A DNA stretch of 64,000 nucleotides, from positions 23,618,178 to 23,682,177 of the forward strand of contig CM055107.1 in assembly GCA_029204225.1 (NCBI GenBank). The letters run 5' to 3'. The stretch is from Diphasiastrum complanatum (Eukaryota > Streptophyta > Lycopodiopsida > Lycopodiales > Lycopodiaceae). A program made the translations under genes and the position numbers. The notes under the pieces are model-generated. The model was not told the origin of the DNA, searched no databases, and worked only from the letters and a program-made list of their open reading frames with translations. This document shows positions 1-13,242 of this stretch, one piece after another (the first letter of the stretch is position 1; every line of letters starts with the position of its first letter).

Positions 1-693
1 ACTTCCTATAAAGATCTAAGAATGATCTCTAACAAAATCAAATCATAGAATACTAGAAACAATGCACTTGCTTGATTGAAGTAGACAATACTAGTAGAAT
101 TGCCCCTCTTTCTATAAAGAACATTAAATCTTCCAAATGATCTGATCAAGAGTGAATTTCAGCAACCTAATACACTTCCAAAATCACTTGTAAAAGATCT
201 AAATGGAACTTAATGAGGATGCAACACAATCTACTATCCAATCACAAGCAAAAAATGATCAAAATTGCTGAAAAATTGATCTAATTTGGTGCATAAGTCA
301 AGCAATGGTTGGACTGAACCTAAATCACTTTAGGAGGTATCCAGTACACCTTAGAATAGCCTTGAAGAGTCCCCAAAACTCTGATATTCCCTCTCCTTGA
401 ATGCTAGAAAGCCTCCTCTATGAAATCACCTCCAAAACTCGCTTAGAAATCAATGCTTGGAGCAAGCAAAACTTGCTATCTTGGTAATGTGAATTGAACT
501 CAACTTTGCCTCTGGTTTTAGACACCTAAACACCTGCAAATGAAGTCACACAACACCAATCTCCAATGTATTTGACTCACTTTGAGTTCTAGAATCAATA
601 CTAGATGCTAAGATCCAATCTACACAAGATTTAGATCAAAAATTGTGACCAAATTGAATGAAAAACAAGGATTTAGCTCATTTCAGCCTTTAG

Positions 694-705
694 GCTCTGA
701 TACCA
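694..705 (-). promoter_or_regulatory. Primer-binding site, initiator tRNA-Met type
   Basis: GCTCTGATACCA on plus is TGGTATCAGAGC on minus, the standard plant copia primer site. It abuts the CA end of the LTR with no gap. Confidence 0.85.
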
Positions 706-1389
706 TGTAAAAATTACAGCAAATAAGGATCCTAAAACACTTGAAATGATGAGGGAAACAATAGATTATGATTTCATAAGATTAGCACAAGTTGAACCAT
801 CAAAATCCATCAAAAATCTATGCTTGAACCTCACTAAATGGCCCAAATCCTTGAAAAAGACTTCACACGTGTGAAAGTACGGCCTCCCACAGTCTGAGTA
901 CTGTACACCAGACCTACATTCAATCCTATAATCATTAGTAATCACAAGTACTCAAACAATTATGAACATAGAGAGCAATTGCACCATTATGAGAAAAAAA
1001 AAACATGAAATTGCTTGATTGATTATGGTGAGATATCATCACCTATATATACATGATCCATCACGGTTTTGGGTAGGTATGAGTAGCCCTAAACCTATCC
1101 CTAATTCTAATTTTGGTGGATCTTTCATCCCTACCAAGTTAGGGTTGGAATCTTGGATATCCCTCAACAATGCAAAAATTACCAAAAATAGCTCCTATTT
1201 TTTCTCCCTTGTATCTAAGCATAATTTGGACTCATTCCAAAGGTTCTAACACTTAGGTCTACTTGAGAACATCCTTATGAATGGAATCCTATGCTATTTG
1301 GCACGTGTGACAAGCCACATCATGACCATCTAACTATTTACAAGTCATATGACCAAAACTAGTCAAGCTAGAATTGTGAATTTTTAACA
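706..1389 (-). repeat. 5' LTR of the minus-strand copia element
   Basis: On the minus strand the LTR starts TGTTAAAAATTC and ends GTAATTTTTACA directly before the primer site, so its two ends are near-perfect inverted copies and obey the TG...CA rule. Length is 684 bp. A TATA-like stretch lies near 1043-1053 (tatatatacat read on plus). The right boundary was chosen from the inverted-end match; the partner 3' LTR is outside the window, so the boundary cannot be confirmed by LTR-LTR comparison. Confidence 0.6.
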
Positions 1390-3117
1390 TCACACACTAA
1401 CTTTTTGATGAGTTCCTCACAAAGTATTTGAAAGTTCTCCAACCATTACCAAACATTGTGACAAGAATTATAGTATTTTCACGAAGGTACTGTTCATTTT
1501 GTCAATATTTACTTCAAAACATTTTATATCAAAATGTGTCTATGGATGATCAATAAGTTTCTATTTCTTGTGTTTTCATTTTTTAAATAGGTTTCTTAGC
1601 AATATGTGTAGAGCAAAAAACAAGGGATTTTGTTTGCCTAATAGTAGTTAGCAATGTGCCATGCAAATGGTACAATTTCCAAGAGCAAGTTGACCTTGAA
1701 AAGATGAACTACAAAATAATTTGTGATTCCTACACTACTTTAATTGTTTATGGAGCCTAAATAAATACTAATACTTTCCATTATTCATTCTAGTCGATAA
1801 AAAAGAGAGGAGTCACCATTTGAAAATGAGAAAAATAAGACATACTCCAAAATGGAAGAGAAGACATGACATCTAAGTCCTAAAAATAGTATCATTTGAA
1901 GGTGACAAAAATCAAGAATCAGATTCTTCCAAACCAAAAGATGAGCATGACATACAAGGCCCGAAAATAGAAGAATCTCACATATAATGCTGAAGAAAAA
2001 ACCCTCAATGCAAAAGGAGATAAATTAGAAGCGATATATTCCAAAAGCTATCACTCTTTATATAGTTGATTCATAACTGATCACTTTTATATGTAATATT
2101 TTGTAGAAGACATGGATACAGTTTGAAACAAAAGGTATCAATTTTCATGTTTTCATGTAACATAAGATAATGATATAAAACAATGATGTGTAGTTGTATG
2201 TTTTGTTCATGGTTGACATTTATAATAAAATTTTATGTAGCTTTGTTGTATATTTTATGCTTGCTCTATCTATATGATTGTAATTTTTGAGTTCACATCC
2301 TGGCAAATTGAACTTGCATAAAATAAACTTTCATCTAGAAGTCACCGTTTTTGGCTGTTCTTGGACCAGATTGACCCCTGAAACTTGCTGCTTAGAGCCA
2401 GCAGATAGAGCGACATCACCGAGTAGGGAGAAATGTTTTTCAAGGAGTTTCCATTACCATTTCAGTGAACGACGTGCAGGTGACCTAGTGATGGGCTACA
2501 TTCACTATCTCGGTATTGTAGGGCCAAATTTGGGACAAATTTTGGCTGGTGAAACATGTTATAGGGTAGTACGGTGAGACATTATCATATCAAAATCATG
2601 TTTGCTTACTCCTTATAGGGTAACATGGTGTTTGGAAGAAGTAAATGCGATATGGAAGCGAATGGGAACAAAATGGTGTGGAGAAAGCTAGTATTGATGT
2701 TGAAAGTGTAGCTTGGTATTATGACTACTCATCATTGGTGACAATTTTGAGAGGGCAAACAATCACAAGTGTGAGGTTGGCATGGGATGCCAGTTACGGG
2801 TGAAAAATTCTTGTGCTCATGTTAGAAACAACCAATGTCGAGTGACATTTGGAGGAACGCTCTCACAAGCACGATCAACAGTAGCAATGTCGAGTCAGGT
2901 GATAGCTACATTCACACATGCATTTGGAACTTGAAAATTTCTCAATCGAGGGAGAGATTGGGGCTAGTTTGGAAGTACACACATTTGGAAATCATGGGTG
3001 ATAGAGGTACATGGTGGTGTCGGTTAAAAGCCGTTGAGCAAAATAGCAGACGAACTATGTATGAGACAGTAAAAAAAATGGGTCAACTTTAACTATGTAC
3101 TTCGTTGTACTTTAGAG
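1390..3117. other. Non-coding stretch, no gene recognised
   Basis: No recognised protein or RNA gene. Short open frames at 2287-2577 and 2835-3092 have no family resemblance and no splice partners that I can see. Parts of 2340-3060 are less AT-rich than the surroundings and repeat small phrases such as gtcgagt near 2838 and 2890, so this is probably old repeat DNA. Confidence 0.4.
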
Positions 3118-3407
3118 ATATGGCTAAAAGCATGGTTTGGTGGTACAACATGGACTTTCAAGGACACTATCTTTTTTGGATAGAAATGCATTTATGCTTT
3201 TTATTGAAGGAAAGAGAGCAGGCCCACCACGTACCCCCCAATACTCCAAGAGGGTAGGCCCATTACTAGGGACGCCTTTATTGCATTAACTCGTGGGTAG
3301 CATATATCAAGCTCCCTCCCAAATACCCAAAAAGTGAATGTACTACCAAAAGGTACAATGAAAAATGGGTTTTTTTTTGTACCACCAAACCATGCTTTTA
3401 GCCATAT
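3118..3407. repeat. Inverted-repeat element with perfect 31-bp arms
   Basis: The 31 bases at 3118-3148 reappear exactly, in reverse complement, at 3377-3407 (arm core GCTAAAAGCATGGTTTGG), separated by 228 bases. Weaker mirror similarity continues outward (gtacttcgttgtac versus the complement of gtacaacctcatatgtac). No transposase is encoded. It could be a MITE or fold-back element, or the edge of a larger inverted duplication. Confidence 0.65.
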
Positions 3408-4565
<1,158 letters not shown>

Positions 4566-4943
4566 TATAACTTAAAGTATAAGTTATTTTGTTTTGGTAA
4601 TCTAAATACTATTGATTGTAAAAAAAATTGCACCATCCCCCCTCATTAATTTTATTTGTTTCAAGACTGCTCTCACTCTCTTTATTATATTTTTTTTTTC
4701 ACATTAAACATTGTCTTAATTAATTTTGGACTTTCCCAAACTCCATTTTAGAAATGGACTCAAGAATTTATAGCACACCAAATTAAACATATTTTTGATA
4801 TAATTAATACTTTGATTAATCCATCTAAATTGGTATCATCTAACAATAAAAACATCGTTCAAATTGACAATACTTTCAGTATAACTACAACAACATGATG
4901 ACTAGTATCTGAATATGTTCAAACATCTTATGCAATATTTTGA

Positions 4944-5029
4944 AACTAATTTTGAATCTCACATTCAAATGAAAATATTCAAACACAACTAATTTTGAAT
5001 CTCACATTCAAATGAAGATATTCAAACAT
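4944..5029. repeat. Tandem duplication, 43-bp period, two copies
   Basis: Two near-identical adjacent copies beginning aactaattttgaatctcaca at 4944 and 4987, differing at a few positions. It lies in the AT-rich spacer 4563-5171, in which no gene is seen. Confidence 0.8.
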
Positions 5030-5171
5030 CTTATAAGACATTGAATAAACATCCATAAGAACTGGTTTTGAAAATGAGTTTGTCTATTATTTTGTGAAAA
5101 ATGGCAGTAACAATCCCTACCACCTGGGGCATTTACAATCTATTACAAAAGATATGCATCTATGCATTACC

Positions 5172-8042
5172 CTAAGTATTATCTGAACCTGAATCTAATT
5201 CCACATCGTCAAGACCCACATCCCTCGACTGTGGTTCTCCGAAAGACTGGCTTTCAGAACCCGACTGCAAAGATCTTACAACATCAAGATAAGACTTAGT
5301 CACCCCCGATGTTTTCCGGAGTGTCGACGCATATAAGTTTGCGACCCATGACATTTCATAACGGCGCCACATAGTAAGATAACCTGAACAAGCAGACCGA
5401 CCATTCAGGAGCAGAGAAAGACTCAACAATGGAGTTGATGCCTTCCTAATGTTTTGCTCTGTTTTTAGCAGCCGGGCTACAAGTCACAAATTTTTTAGAC
5501 ACCTTCCTTGGTCGCCAAAACACAAACTCAAAAATTTGAGTTTACTATGCACATAGGCGCTCAGATCACTTGGTGCATCAGCACTATACAAGACATATAG
5601 AACATGTTGCAAATTTTGCATTTGCACTCCACCTTGTTTTAGAGGGGTAGCAAGCTCGTAATGACCCTCAAATATCGAGAGTTTTATGTCATGTATTGAT
5701 TTTATGCTTCTTTTGCTCTCTCTTTAATACTTTGTTCCAAAAATAACACACAATTTGTGTTCTACCATGAAGGTGGCCAGGCAGTGTCGCACCAATGTAG
5801 TGATGTAACTTGAACTAATCGACTCGATATTCTCAAAAATGTACAATGTGGGACTCTCCCAAGCAGATGAAGAAACGGCCATGAAGTTTGATTCATTGAC
5901 CCCACAACAAATCGTTTCATTTCCTTTGGAGGTCTTCACTTTGCAGAAAAATCTCCAAGAAGTGCCAGTGCTGCTCCCCGCATGACTTTGTCTTTGACTT
6001 ATTTTTTCTTTTATTTTTTCAACAAATTGTGTTAAAGAGGGTGGTATGGCAGTCTGCAGCTTAGATGATATGCTTCTGCTGCTGCTTGTAGCCGCTCTAA
6101 TCCAATCATAGGCAAACTTTTTGTTGATAGACGAGAATAGGCACTTTATTGCCTCTTTGCACATCTATTGGCAGATCATTTTCTAAAGAAATCAAGAACT
6201 TTACAACGTGTAGAGCTGTTGTTTTCTTGACAATTGTCGCCACGCCATCTTCAATGTATTTTTCTCTATATTTTTGGCCAAACTACACTTGGCCCTCCAA
6301 GAGTTTTTTGCATACCTTCATACAAATTGGGTTAGGAAAGTACCGCAGTGATCTGAAAAATTTTACAGTGAGTGAAACGGTCTTTTGACGTTGTGGTGCA
6401 AAAGCTAGCTCATTGTATGAAAGAGACCCAGCCACATAACGCTTCATAACTTTCAAGTAGTTATTAAACGCGTCATCCGAACGTAGCAAGATAATAGTAT
6501 ACTCCTCAAAGGTTTGATACAAAGTCTTCAAGGACAACCTTCTCTTCAATGTGCCAACGAGCTGACTACCGAGAATGTCTGACAATCCCTGATAAAATTG
6601 GGCCATTATTTTGCTCATCTCTTGATCCAGCTTCACTCCTTTAATGTATCAAGGCCTGTCCAACGAGATCCAGAGCTCTCGTGCATGCTCCATTATTTCA
6701 GCCAGGTTGCTCCTTTTACATTTGCTTTCAGGTTCTCAACCTCTTGGACTCTAATATGTAGCGAGGCGTGCTTGTATATATACAAATTTACACATGCACA
6801 TATGCAAATTGCCTATCGTATAGTTGGCTATGAAGATTACTGGTTCAAACTACGGTCAACGCTATCTCGTTACAGGCACAGCAAAAATGCTGACCATCAA
6901 TAGGTTCAAAAATACAATGAGATAAGAACCTATTTTTGCATAGCCCATCCAATCTAGAACCTTCATTGGAGTCCGTCTCTTTCGGATACAACTCTAAATA
7001 CAATTGCGCTGCTTCCACCATATCCACACATTTGAATTCACAGTACATCTTTGAAAATTTCTTTGGACTGTCCAACAAAACCTCAAGTTCATCTCCACTT
7101 TTGAAAGAAATCGGTCGCACTGTGACATTGATGGAAGTAGGTGCAGGCCCATTTGTCGTGCAAACTGATTGATACAATTGCTCAACAAAAGAAAAATCAA
7201 GGGCACGTTGGTTCGTAAAAAGCGAGGCTCAACGAATATTCTTTGACTCAATTTGATACATATGCTTGTCCCAAATGTAACCAACATCATCAGAGGAATA
7301 TGCATCGAGATTGACATTTGTTTCCTCCTCAAACTCACCTAATGCATATTATCGCAGGATGATACAATGTCATAGAGGCCTCCAGATATTGTTCCAGTCA
7401 GATCAACCCTGGGCTCCAGTGGACGTTTTCCAACCTGTCCAACCGGCCTAGCTATCTTTCAATCAACAGAAATTTCGTCTTCTGGGTGGTGTTGTTTCAA
7501 TGTAACTTTTTGTCGTGCTTGTTTTCTACCTCTAGATAGAGTTGGGGCTGAGAATGGTGCCGGTTGTGTCTCAGAGAATAATACTACTTCTGTTTCTCTT
7601 AGATCACTGACTACGGCCGTGGCAATTTCAGCTGTTCCATCGTTGTTTTTTCACGTTCTCGCATTATTTCATGCAAGTTTTGAAGAGCAATCATCCCATC
7701 AAGTAAATTTCCATGATATCTACGCAATGCACCAATTCAGTCATTAATTTCGGGTGCCTTCGTATAATGCACTGTATCCAAACAAGACAGAACAAAATGG
7801 CGTTCTTCTCCATTAGAACCCTGGGTCATGAATTCAATCCTTTCAATCATCATGGTTTCAAGCATTATAAATGCCCGCACCACGCCTATAGTTTCAACAT
7901 CCTCCATAAAAAATCCAGGCTCACCAACCGATACTTTGTAGACAACGACGAAGACTTTCATGGACTGGCAGCTGGAACTAGGCTTTTGAACAATTTTCCA
8001 TGCCTTTGTAAAGAAAATTGAATTCGCATCACCAACGGGCAT
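5172..8042 (-). pseudogene. Decayed multi-exon gene of unknown family
   Basis: Several open pieces lie in the same orientation: 8042-7737, 7177-6845, 6636-6283, 6164-5724 and 5429-5172, separated by stops and short gaps. I do not recognise the family. Visible features are a cysteine-bearing stretch (CKNRFLSHCIFEP, then HFCCACNEIA, around 6870-6950), a hydrophilic Ser-rich segment (5950-6110), and a Ser/Asp/Glu-rich C-terminus. The segment 6580-6950 is clearly related to 47600-47970 at protein level (CKNRFLSHC.FEPIDGQHF; ARELWISL; YIKGV; FYQGL), including the non-coding gap between the two blocks, which implies a shared intron. It is therefore a repeated family, possibly carried by a transposon. 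No start codon can be fixed. Real coding origin is fairly likely; function is unknown. Confidence 0.5.
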
Positions 8043-8176
8043 GAGGACAGTCTCTTCTGCTACATAGAAAGCCTACAAACACTCATCATATAAATAACAT
8101 TAGTATGAGAAGACGAAAACATAAAGAGTTTTTAATGTATATATTATATATATGAAAGTATATATATGATTTTATG

Positions 8177-8320
<144 letters not shown>

Positions 8321-8382
8321 TATATAACAATATATTATCTCATATGTGATTAAGTTTTTCAATTAAAAAAAAACGTTTTTAA

Positions 8383-8399
8383 CCCCCCCCCCCCCCCCC
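8383..8399. repeat. Poly-C tract, 17 bp
   Basis: Homopolymer run of 17 C, the first of two in this block. Confidence 0.95.
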
Positions 8400-8447
8400 T
8401 TTCTGTTAAATTAAATTTTCTAAATTTAAAAAAGGTTAAATTCCCCT

Positions 8448-8471
8448 GCCCACCCGTCGCAACGGGTGGGC
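8448..8471. repeat. Perfect GC-rich hairpin, 10-bp stem
   Basis: GCCCACCCGT, loop cgca, then ACGGGTGGGC. It stands out in an otherwise AT-rich flank. No gene ends here, so a transcription role is not supported. Confidence 0.8.
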
Positions 8472-8568
8472 CGAGAGAGGGGAATATAATTTTTTATTTT
8501 ATTAGACCCCCCTTCCGGGCGGCGGGTTGGGGAAACTCAAAAAAAAAGTTCTTATTTTATATTTCTAG

Positions 8569-8606
<38 letters not shown>
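8569..8606. repeat. Poly-C tract, 38 bp
   Basis: Uninterrupted run of 38 C, followed by further C-rich sequence to about 8629. A run this long is rare in plant nuclear DNA and is also a common place for sequencing or assembly error. Confidence 0.95.
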
Positions 8607-9272
<666 letters not shown>

Positions 9273-9468
9273 CAAAACCTCACAAAAACTCCTCTCTCTC
9301 TCTCTCTCAACATTTCTCTCTCGATCAGCTATTCCCCTCCTAGCAGCACGCTACATCTCCACCCACCTCTCCCTCTCTCTATCAACAATCAATCACTCCC
9401 CGCGCGCGCGCTCTTTCTCGCGCGATATATGAATGATATATTTCATCCATACTAGGTCAATTCATAGC

Positions 9469-9543
9469 TTTTTTTTAGACAATATCCTCATCTGCAATAG
9501 AACCCTTACGGAGCACGTGAATCATATCAAAGCAATGCTGCTT
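9469..9543 (+). pseudogene. Scrap of Ty3/gypsy reverse transcriptase
   Basis: About 25 residues read FFLDNILICNRTLTEHVNHI and onward, matching the gypsy reverse-transcriptase segment that follows the catalytic aspartates (usual form F/YLDDILIYS.T..EH..H...V). The second catalytic Asp is Asn here. Homology stops abruptly at about 9545, where a GC-rich region begins. Too short to assign to a lineage. Confidence 0.55.
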
Positions 9544-9545
9544 TA

Positions 9546-9961
9546 TGCTCCCCTGGGAGCGATTCAACGGGAGCTACAGGACCTGTCAGACTGCTCCGGC
9601 CTACTGAGAATCGCGCGTGAGCAGAATCTTGATGGTGGATGGCACCGACCTCGTCTGGACCGCACGAGGGCACCATGTCCAAGCCGCCCCTGGCGCTCGC
9701 CCTCGCGGCACCGCTCCTGGGCCAAGCTCGGCCCCGCGCCGGGAGTAGCGCGAGCTTGCGCCCATCGCAATGGGCTCAGAAGTGCTCCAAGGCCGGTGTC
9801 CTTGGCTAGTGCAATCCGTGCGCGCGAGCCAGACCCCAGCGCCACCCTTTTGGGTGCTACTGACGACACATTGGGGCACCTCGGGTGCAAACATCGGGGC
9901 ACCTCGCGCCTGTCGCAAAATTCTCGCGACTCGCGTCTGTCATGAAAATTTTGCGAATCGT

Positions 9962-9962
<1 letters not shown>
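9546..9962. other. GC-rich island, function unknown
   Basis: Markedly GC-rich, with many CG pairs, against an AT-rich background. Open frames on both strands are long because of composition and resemble no family. The right end (9905-9960) again contains gcga words like those at 8660-8830. It could be a fragment of a GC-rich transposon or a CpG-dense relic. Confidence 0.4.

Positions 9963-10055
<93 letters not shown>
9963..10055. repeat. (CT)n microsatellite, about 93 bp
   Basis: Uninterrupted CT run ending about 100 bases left of a copia LTR. Confidence 0.98.
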
Positions 10056-10057
<2 letters not shown>

Positions 10058-10159
10058 GCACGTTTTGGAGGCTCGAATCTCTCTCTCACACGAGTTTAAA
10101 AATAATGTACAGCTACTACAATCTAAAAACATATATATAGAGACTTGCCATGTCATCAA

Positions 10160-10809
10160 TGTGAAAGATTCAACTAGTCTCATCACATTTTGCAATATTT
10201 CCATATTTGGCATATTGAGGCCAAAACTTGTTTTAGACTTAGAGGTTGACTTTTCAAAGTTCATTAGTCTAAATTTCATTTGAATAAACACTTTTTGAAA
10301 GTGTGGGAAAGATAGAATGCGAGTTTGAGTAGATTCAATTTGAATAAGTTGGGTACATTGAATCTAGACCCAAAATTGGTAGGGTTAGCATTTTGGTGGG
10401 AAAGCCAAGTGGCCAAATAGGGTCTGGACCTTCTATAAAAGGATGTTACTCATGGAGAGAGTCATCTTCTCTCTTCTCTGTCTCATTTCATGCTTATCCA
10501 TGGTTCTCTTGGGTTCTACTATCCATTGGTGCACTATCTTGGTGATTGCTTGCAATTCTATGTGTAGAATGATCTATATTTGTTATTTTTGGATCCACAC
10601 GTGTGAAATACAGTAGCTTGCTGGTTTTGTACGGATAGCAACAGTACATAATCATTTCATTCAAGTTTGATCAAGTTCTATTAGTGTTTGCATCTCAAAT
10701 TGTGTATAGATGCTGATTTTTCTACATTGGTGAAATTGATAGTGTATTGCTCTTTCTAACCAAAGATCATTCAAGTAGATTGGATCTTAAGGATCTGAAA
10801 TCTTTCACA
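10160..10809 (+). repeat. 5' LTR (650 bp) of the plus-strand copia
   Basis: Starts TGTGAAAGAT and ends ATCTTTCACA, a perfect 10-bp inverted pair with TG...CA ends, directly before the primer site. About 75-80% alike by eye to 50223-50866, with shared blocks such as ttctcttgggttctactatc. The promoter is the TATA box listed separately. Confidence 0.9.
10434..10442 (+). promoter_or_regulatory. LTR TATA box
   Basis: TATAAAAGG in the U3 part of the LTR, conserved in the copy at 50223-50866. Transcription would be expected to start 25-35 bases downstream, near the CT-rich stretch at 10465-10485. Confidence 0.7.
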
Positions 10810-10821
10810 TGGTATCAAAGC
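10810..10821 (+). promoter_or_regulatory. Primer-binding site, initiator tRNA-Met type (one change)
   Basis: TGGTATCAAAGC immediately after the LTR; the usual plant form is TGGTATCAGAGC. Confidence 0.85.
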
Positions 10822-11409
10822 TTGTGTTTCAGGTTATGAAGGAGGAAATCAGATCTATCAATGATTTGGTGAAGATATCAAGTCTAGAGCATGCTAGAGA
10901 GGATTCTACACCAAAATCGGATTTTTTGCTTTTGTAGATTGGATCTTTTGTAGATCAAAACGCTAAATAGATCAATATACTTGTTCAATTCCATTTTTTG
11001 AATTCACATGTTGGATTTGGCCGATTTTTGGATTATTGGTTCAGCCTAAGTGGTGGCTTATAGATTGCATATCAAATTTTCAACATTTGCATGTAGATTT
11101 GGAATAGTCAATTTTTTGTGATTTTGTCAAAACCCTAATTTTGATTGGATCTCTAGATAGTGAGGTTGCTGGACTTCATTTGAGTGTGTTTCGATCTTAG
11201 GAAGTGGAAAAAGTCATTAGATTGAGAATAGATCATAGGTTGATCAAGATTCCATGATTCTATGTGTTGATTTGCTTGGATAAGTGCTAGAAGAGAATTT
11301 GTGAGATAGTTTCAAATCTTGGTGATTTCTTTTGAAAGCATTTGTTGTTGTTCAAAGGATTGCTTTGTGCATTGAAACAAGTTGAAAGAGAAGATCAGGT
11401 CATTGCTAC

Positions 11410-13242
11410 ATGACAACTTCAATTGGAGTCATGTTGGAAGCCAATGATAGGCTTACCTCAAGTAACTATTCATTATGGAAAGTGAGGATGGAGTCACTTC
11501 TTGATATGAATGATGTTTTGGATATTGTTGTAGGTTTGGAGGAGAGACCAGCAACACAACAAGATCAATTGAGGTATGACAAGAGGGCCAAGAAGGCTCT
11601 ACACATGATAAAGATGAATGTTACCAATGAACTTCTCAAGGAAGTTGGTAAGTGCACATCATCTTTGAAAGTTTGGAATTCATTGAAGAAGCTTTATGAA
11701 TCCAAGTCTACTTCTAAAGTGTTGACTCTAAGAAGGCAAATCTTTTCTTGTTTGCAAAAGAATGAAGAAAGTCCAAGTACTTTTGTTTTGAGAATGAAAG
11801 CATTGAATGATGAGTTAGCTTGCATAGATGAAAGCATTAAGGAAGGAGAGCTTATTCAAGTGATTCTTAATGGCTTGTTAGATGCTCATGCTAACATTGT
11901 TCAAAGTATTGCTATTCAAAAGACTTTGCCAAGTTTGATGGATCTTCAAGAGATCTTGATCAATGAGGAATATAGGCTTCAAGCAAGAGGTGGATCTACA
12001 TCGACACTTCAAGAGGATGCTATGTTCACAAAGGGCAAATTCAAGGGCAAAACCAAAAGCAAGTGGTCTAAAGGGCAAGATCAAGTGGATGCTTCTTCAA
12101 GTGGCAAAAAGAAGGATAGATCAAAGCTCAAGTGCTTCTATTGTGGCATCAAAGGACACTTTGCAAGTGAGTGCTACAAGAAGAAGAGAGATCAAGGAGA
12201 CAAGCAAGGTAATCTTACTCTTGATGAGGATGGTTTGGATGTGCAAGATGCAAATGATGATGCTTTTGTGATGTCTTCATGTATGCTTGTTAATGATGGA
12301 GATCTAGATCCTTGGTGGATTGATAGTGGAGCAAGTTCACACATGACCTTTCACAAAGAGTACTTCACCTCTTTGTTGGCATATGGAGATGACAAGAGGG
12401 TGATCTACACGGACAATGATGGTGAGTGTGCAATCAAAGGGATTGGCACAATTCCTATTTCTCTCTCTACAAATAGGAATGTTCATTTGGAGGATGTCTT
12501 GTTTATTCCATCTATTACCAAGAATTTGCCTAGTGTGAGTCAAATGCTAAGTAAGGGCCTCAAGGTGGAGTTTGATGGAGATGCTTGTTTGATCAAAAGG
12601 AAGGATGTCTTGATTGGAAAAGGTAAAAGACAAGGGAAGCTGTTCAAACTTGATGCTTGTGTTATTGCTAACCAAGTTGGATGTGTTGCAAGGGAGCAAA
12701 TTTCTATTCAAGAGGTTTGGCACAAAAGGATGGGACACCTCAACTTCAAGTCATTGGAGGTAATGGCAAGGAAGAAGGTTGTGATTGGTCTTCCAAGTTT
12801 CTTAAGTAATGACAAGCATGTTTGTGAGTCTTGTGCTTTGTCTAAGTCACATAGACTACCTTATACTAGATCTATTTCTAGATCTACAAATCCTTTTCAA
12901 CTTGTACATTCGGATATTCATGGATTTATTTCAATTAGCAATAGTGGAGCTAAGATGTATGTAACATTCATTGATGATTTTAGTAGATTTTGTTGGATCT
13001 ATCTACTAAAGAGCAAGGATGAAGTGTATGATGTCTTTGTCAAGTTCAAGAATGCAAGGAAGAACCAATTCTCCACAAAGATCAAGTGCTTGAGAGGTGA
13101 CAATGGTGGTGAGTACATATCTAACAAGTTCAAGGCCTTTTGTGATGAGCATGGGATCAAGAAGGAGTATACAACATCAAGGACCCCACAACAAAATGGA
13201 GTGGCTGAAAGAAGAATAGAACTTTATGTGAAAGTGCTATAG
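11410..13242 (+). CDS. Copia gag-pol polyprotein (gag, protease, integrase N-part)
   Basis: 610 codons from ATG to a stop caused by a frameshift. In order: gag with LTSSNYSLWKVRMESLL near residue 15; zinc knuckle CFYCGIKGHFASEC near 243-256, with all CCHC ligands present; aspartic protease DSGASSH near 305; GAG-pre-integrase with HKRMGHLNFKSL near 437; integrase core with HSDI, TFIDDFSRF, RGDNGGEY, and TPQQNGVAE near 594. The reading moves to another frame at about 13214 (expected ERKNRTL... becomes ERRIELY then stop) and continues at 13245 as MRLSANLDKPFWDQALLC until 13326. The product would be a virus-like-particle polyprotein acting in cytoplasm and nucleus. The single frameshift and the lost pol half make it non-autonomous. 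Confidence 0.92.
   Translation: MTTSIGVMLEANDRLTSSNYSLWKVRMESLLDMNDVLDIVVGLEERPATQQDQLRYDKRAKKALHMIKMNVTNELLKEVGKCTSSLKVWNSLKKLYESKSTSKVLTLRRQIFSCLQKNEESPSTFVLRMKALNDELACIDESIKEGELIQVILNGLLDAHANIVQSIAIQKTLPSLMDLQEILINEEYRLQARGGSTSTLQEDAMFTKGKFKGKTKSKWSKGQDQVDASSSGKKKDRSKLKCFYCGIKGHFASECYKKKRDQGDKQGNLTLDEDGLDVQDANDDAFVMSSCMLVNDGDLDPWWIDSGASSHMTFHKEYFTSLLAYGDDKRVIYTDNDGECAIKGIGTIPISLSTNRNVHLEDVLFIPSITKNLPSVSQMLSKGLKVEFDGDACLIKRKDVLIGKGKRQGKLFKLDACVIANQVGCVAREQISIQEVWHKRMGHLNFKSLEVMARKKVVIGLPSFLSNDKHVCESCALSKSHRLPYTRSISRSTNPFQLVHSDIHGFISISNSGAKMYVTFIDDFSRFCWIYLLKSKDEVYDVFVKFKNARKNQFSTKIKCLRGDNGGEYISNKFKAFCDEHGIKKEYTTSRTPQQNGVAERRIELYVKVL

Larger units (their letters stand above)
1..1389 (-). mobile_element. 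Ty1/copia retrotransposon, 5' end only (minus strand)
   Basis: The minus strand reads LTR (1389 to 706), primer-binding site (705 to 694), then an untranslated leader running off the left edge of the window. No gag or pol coding is inside the window. A leader of about 600-700 bases before gag would match the plus-strand copia at 10160, whose gag starts about 590 bases after its primer site. The element belongs to the plant copia group primed by initiator tRNA-Met, judged from the primer site. The call of copia rather than another class rests on that site and the LTR ends. Confidence 0.7.

Noticed and set aside
8448-8471. Rho-independent-type terminator
   Set aside because: No gene ends here and the genome is eukaryotic; a hairpin alone is not enough.
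9546-9945. Long open frames in the GC-rich island, both strands
   Set aside because: Long frames are expected in GC-rich DNA; no family pattern, and both strands are open at once.
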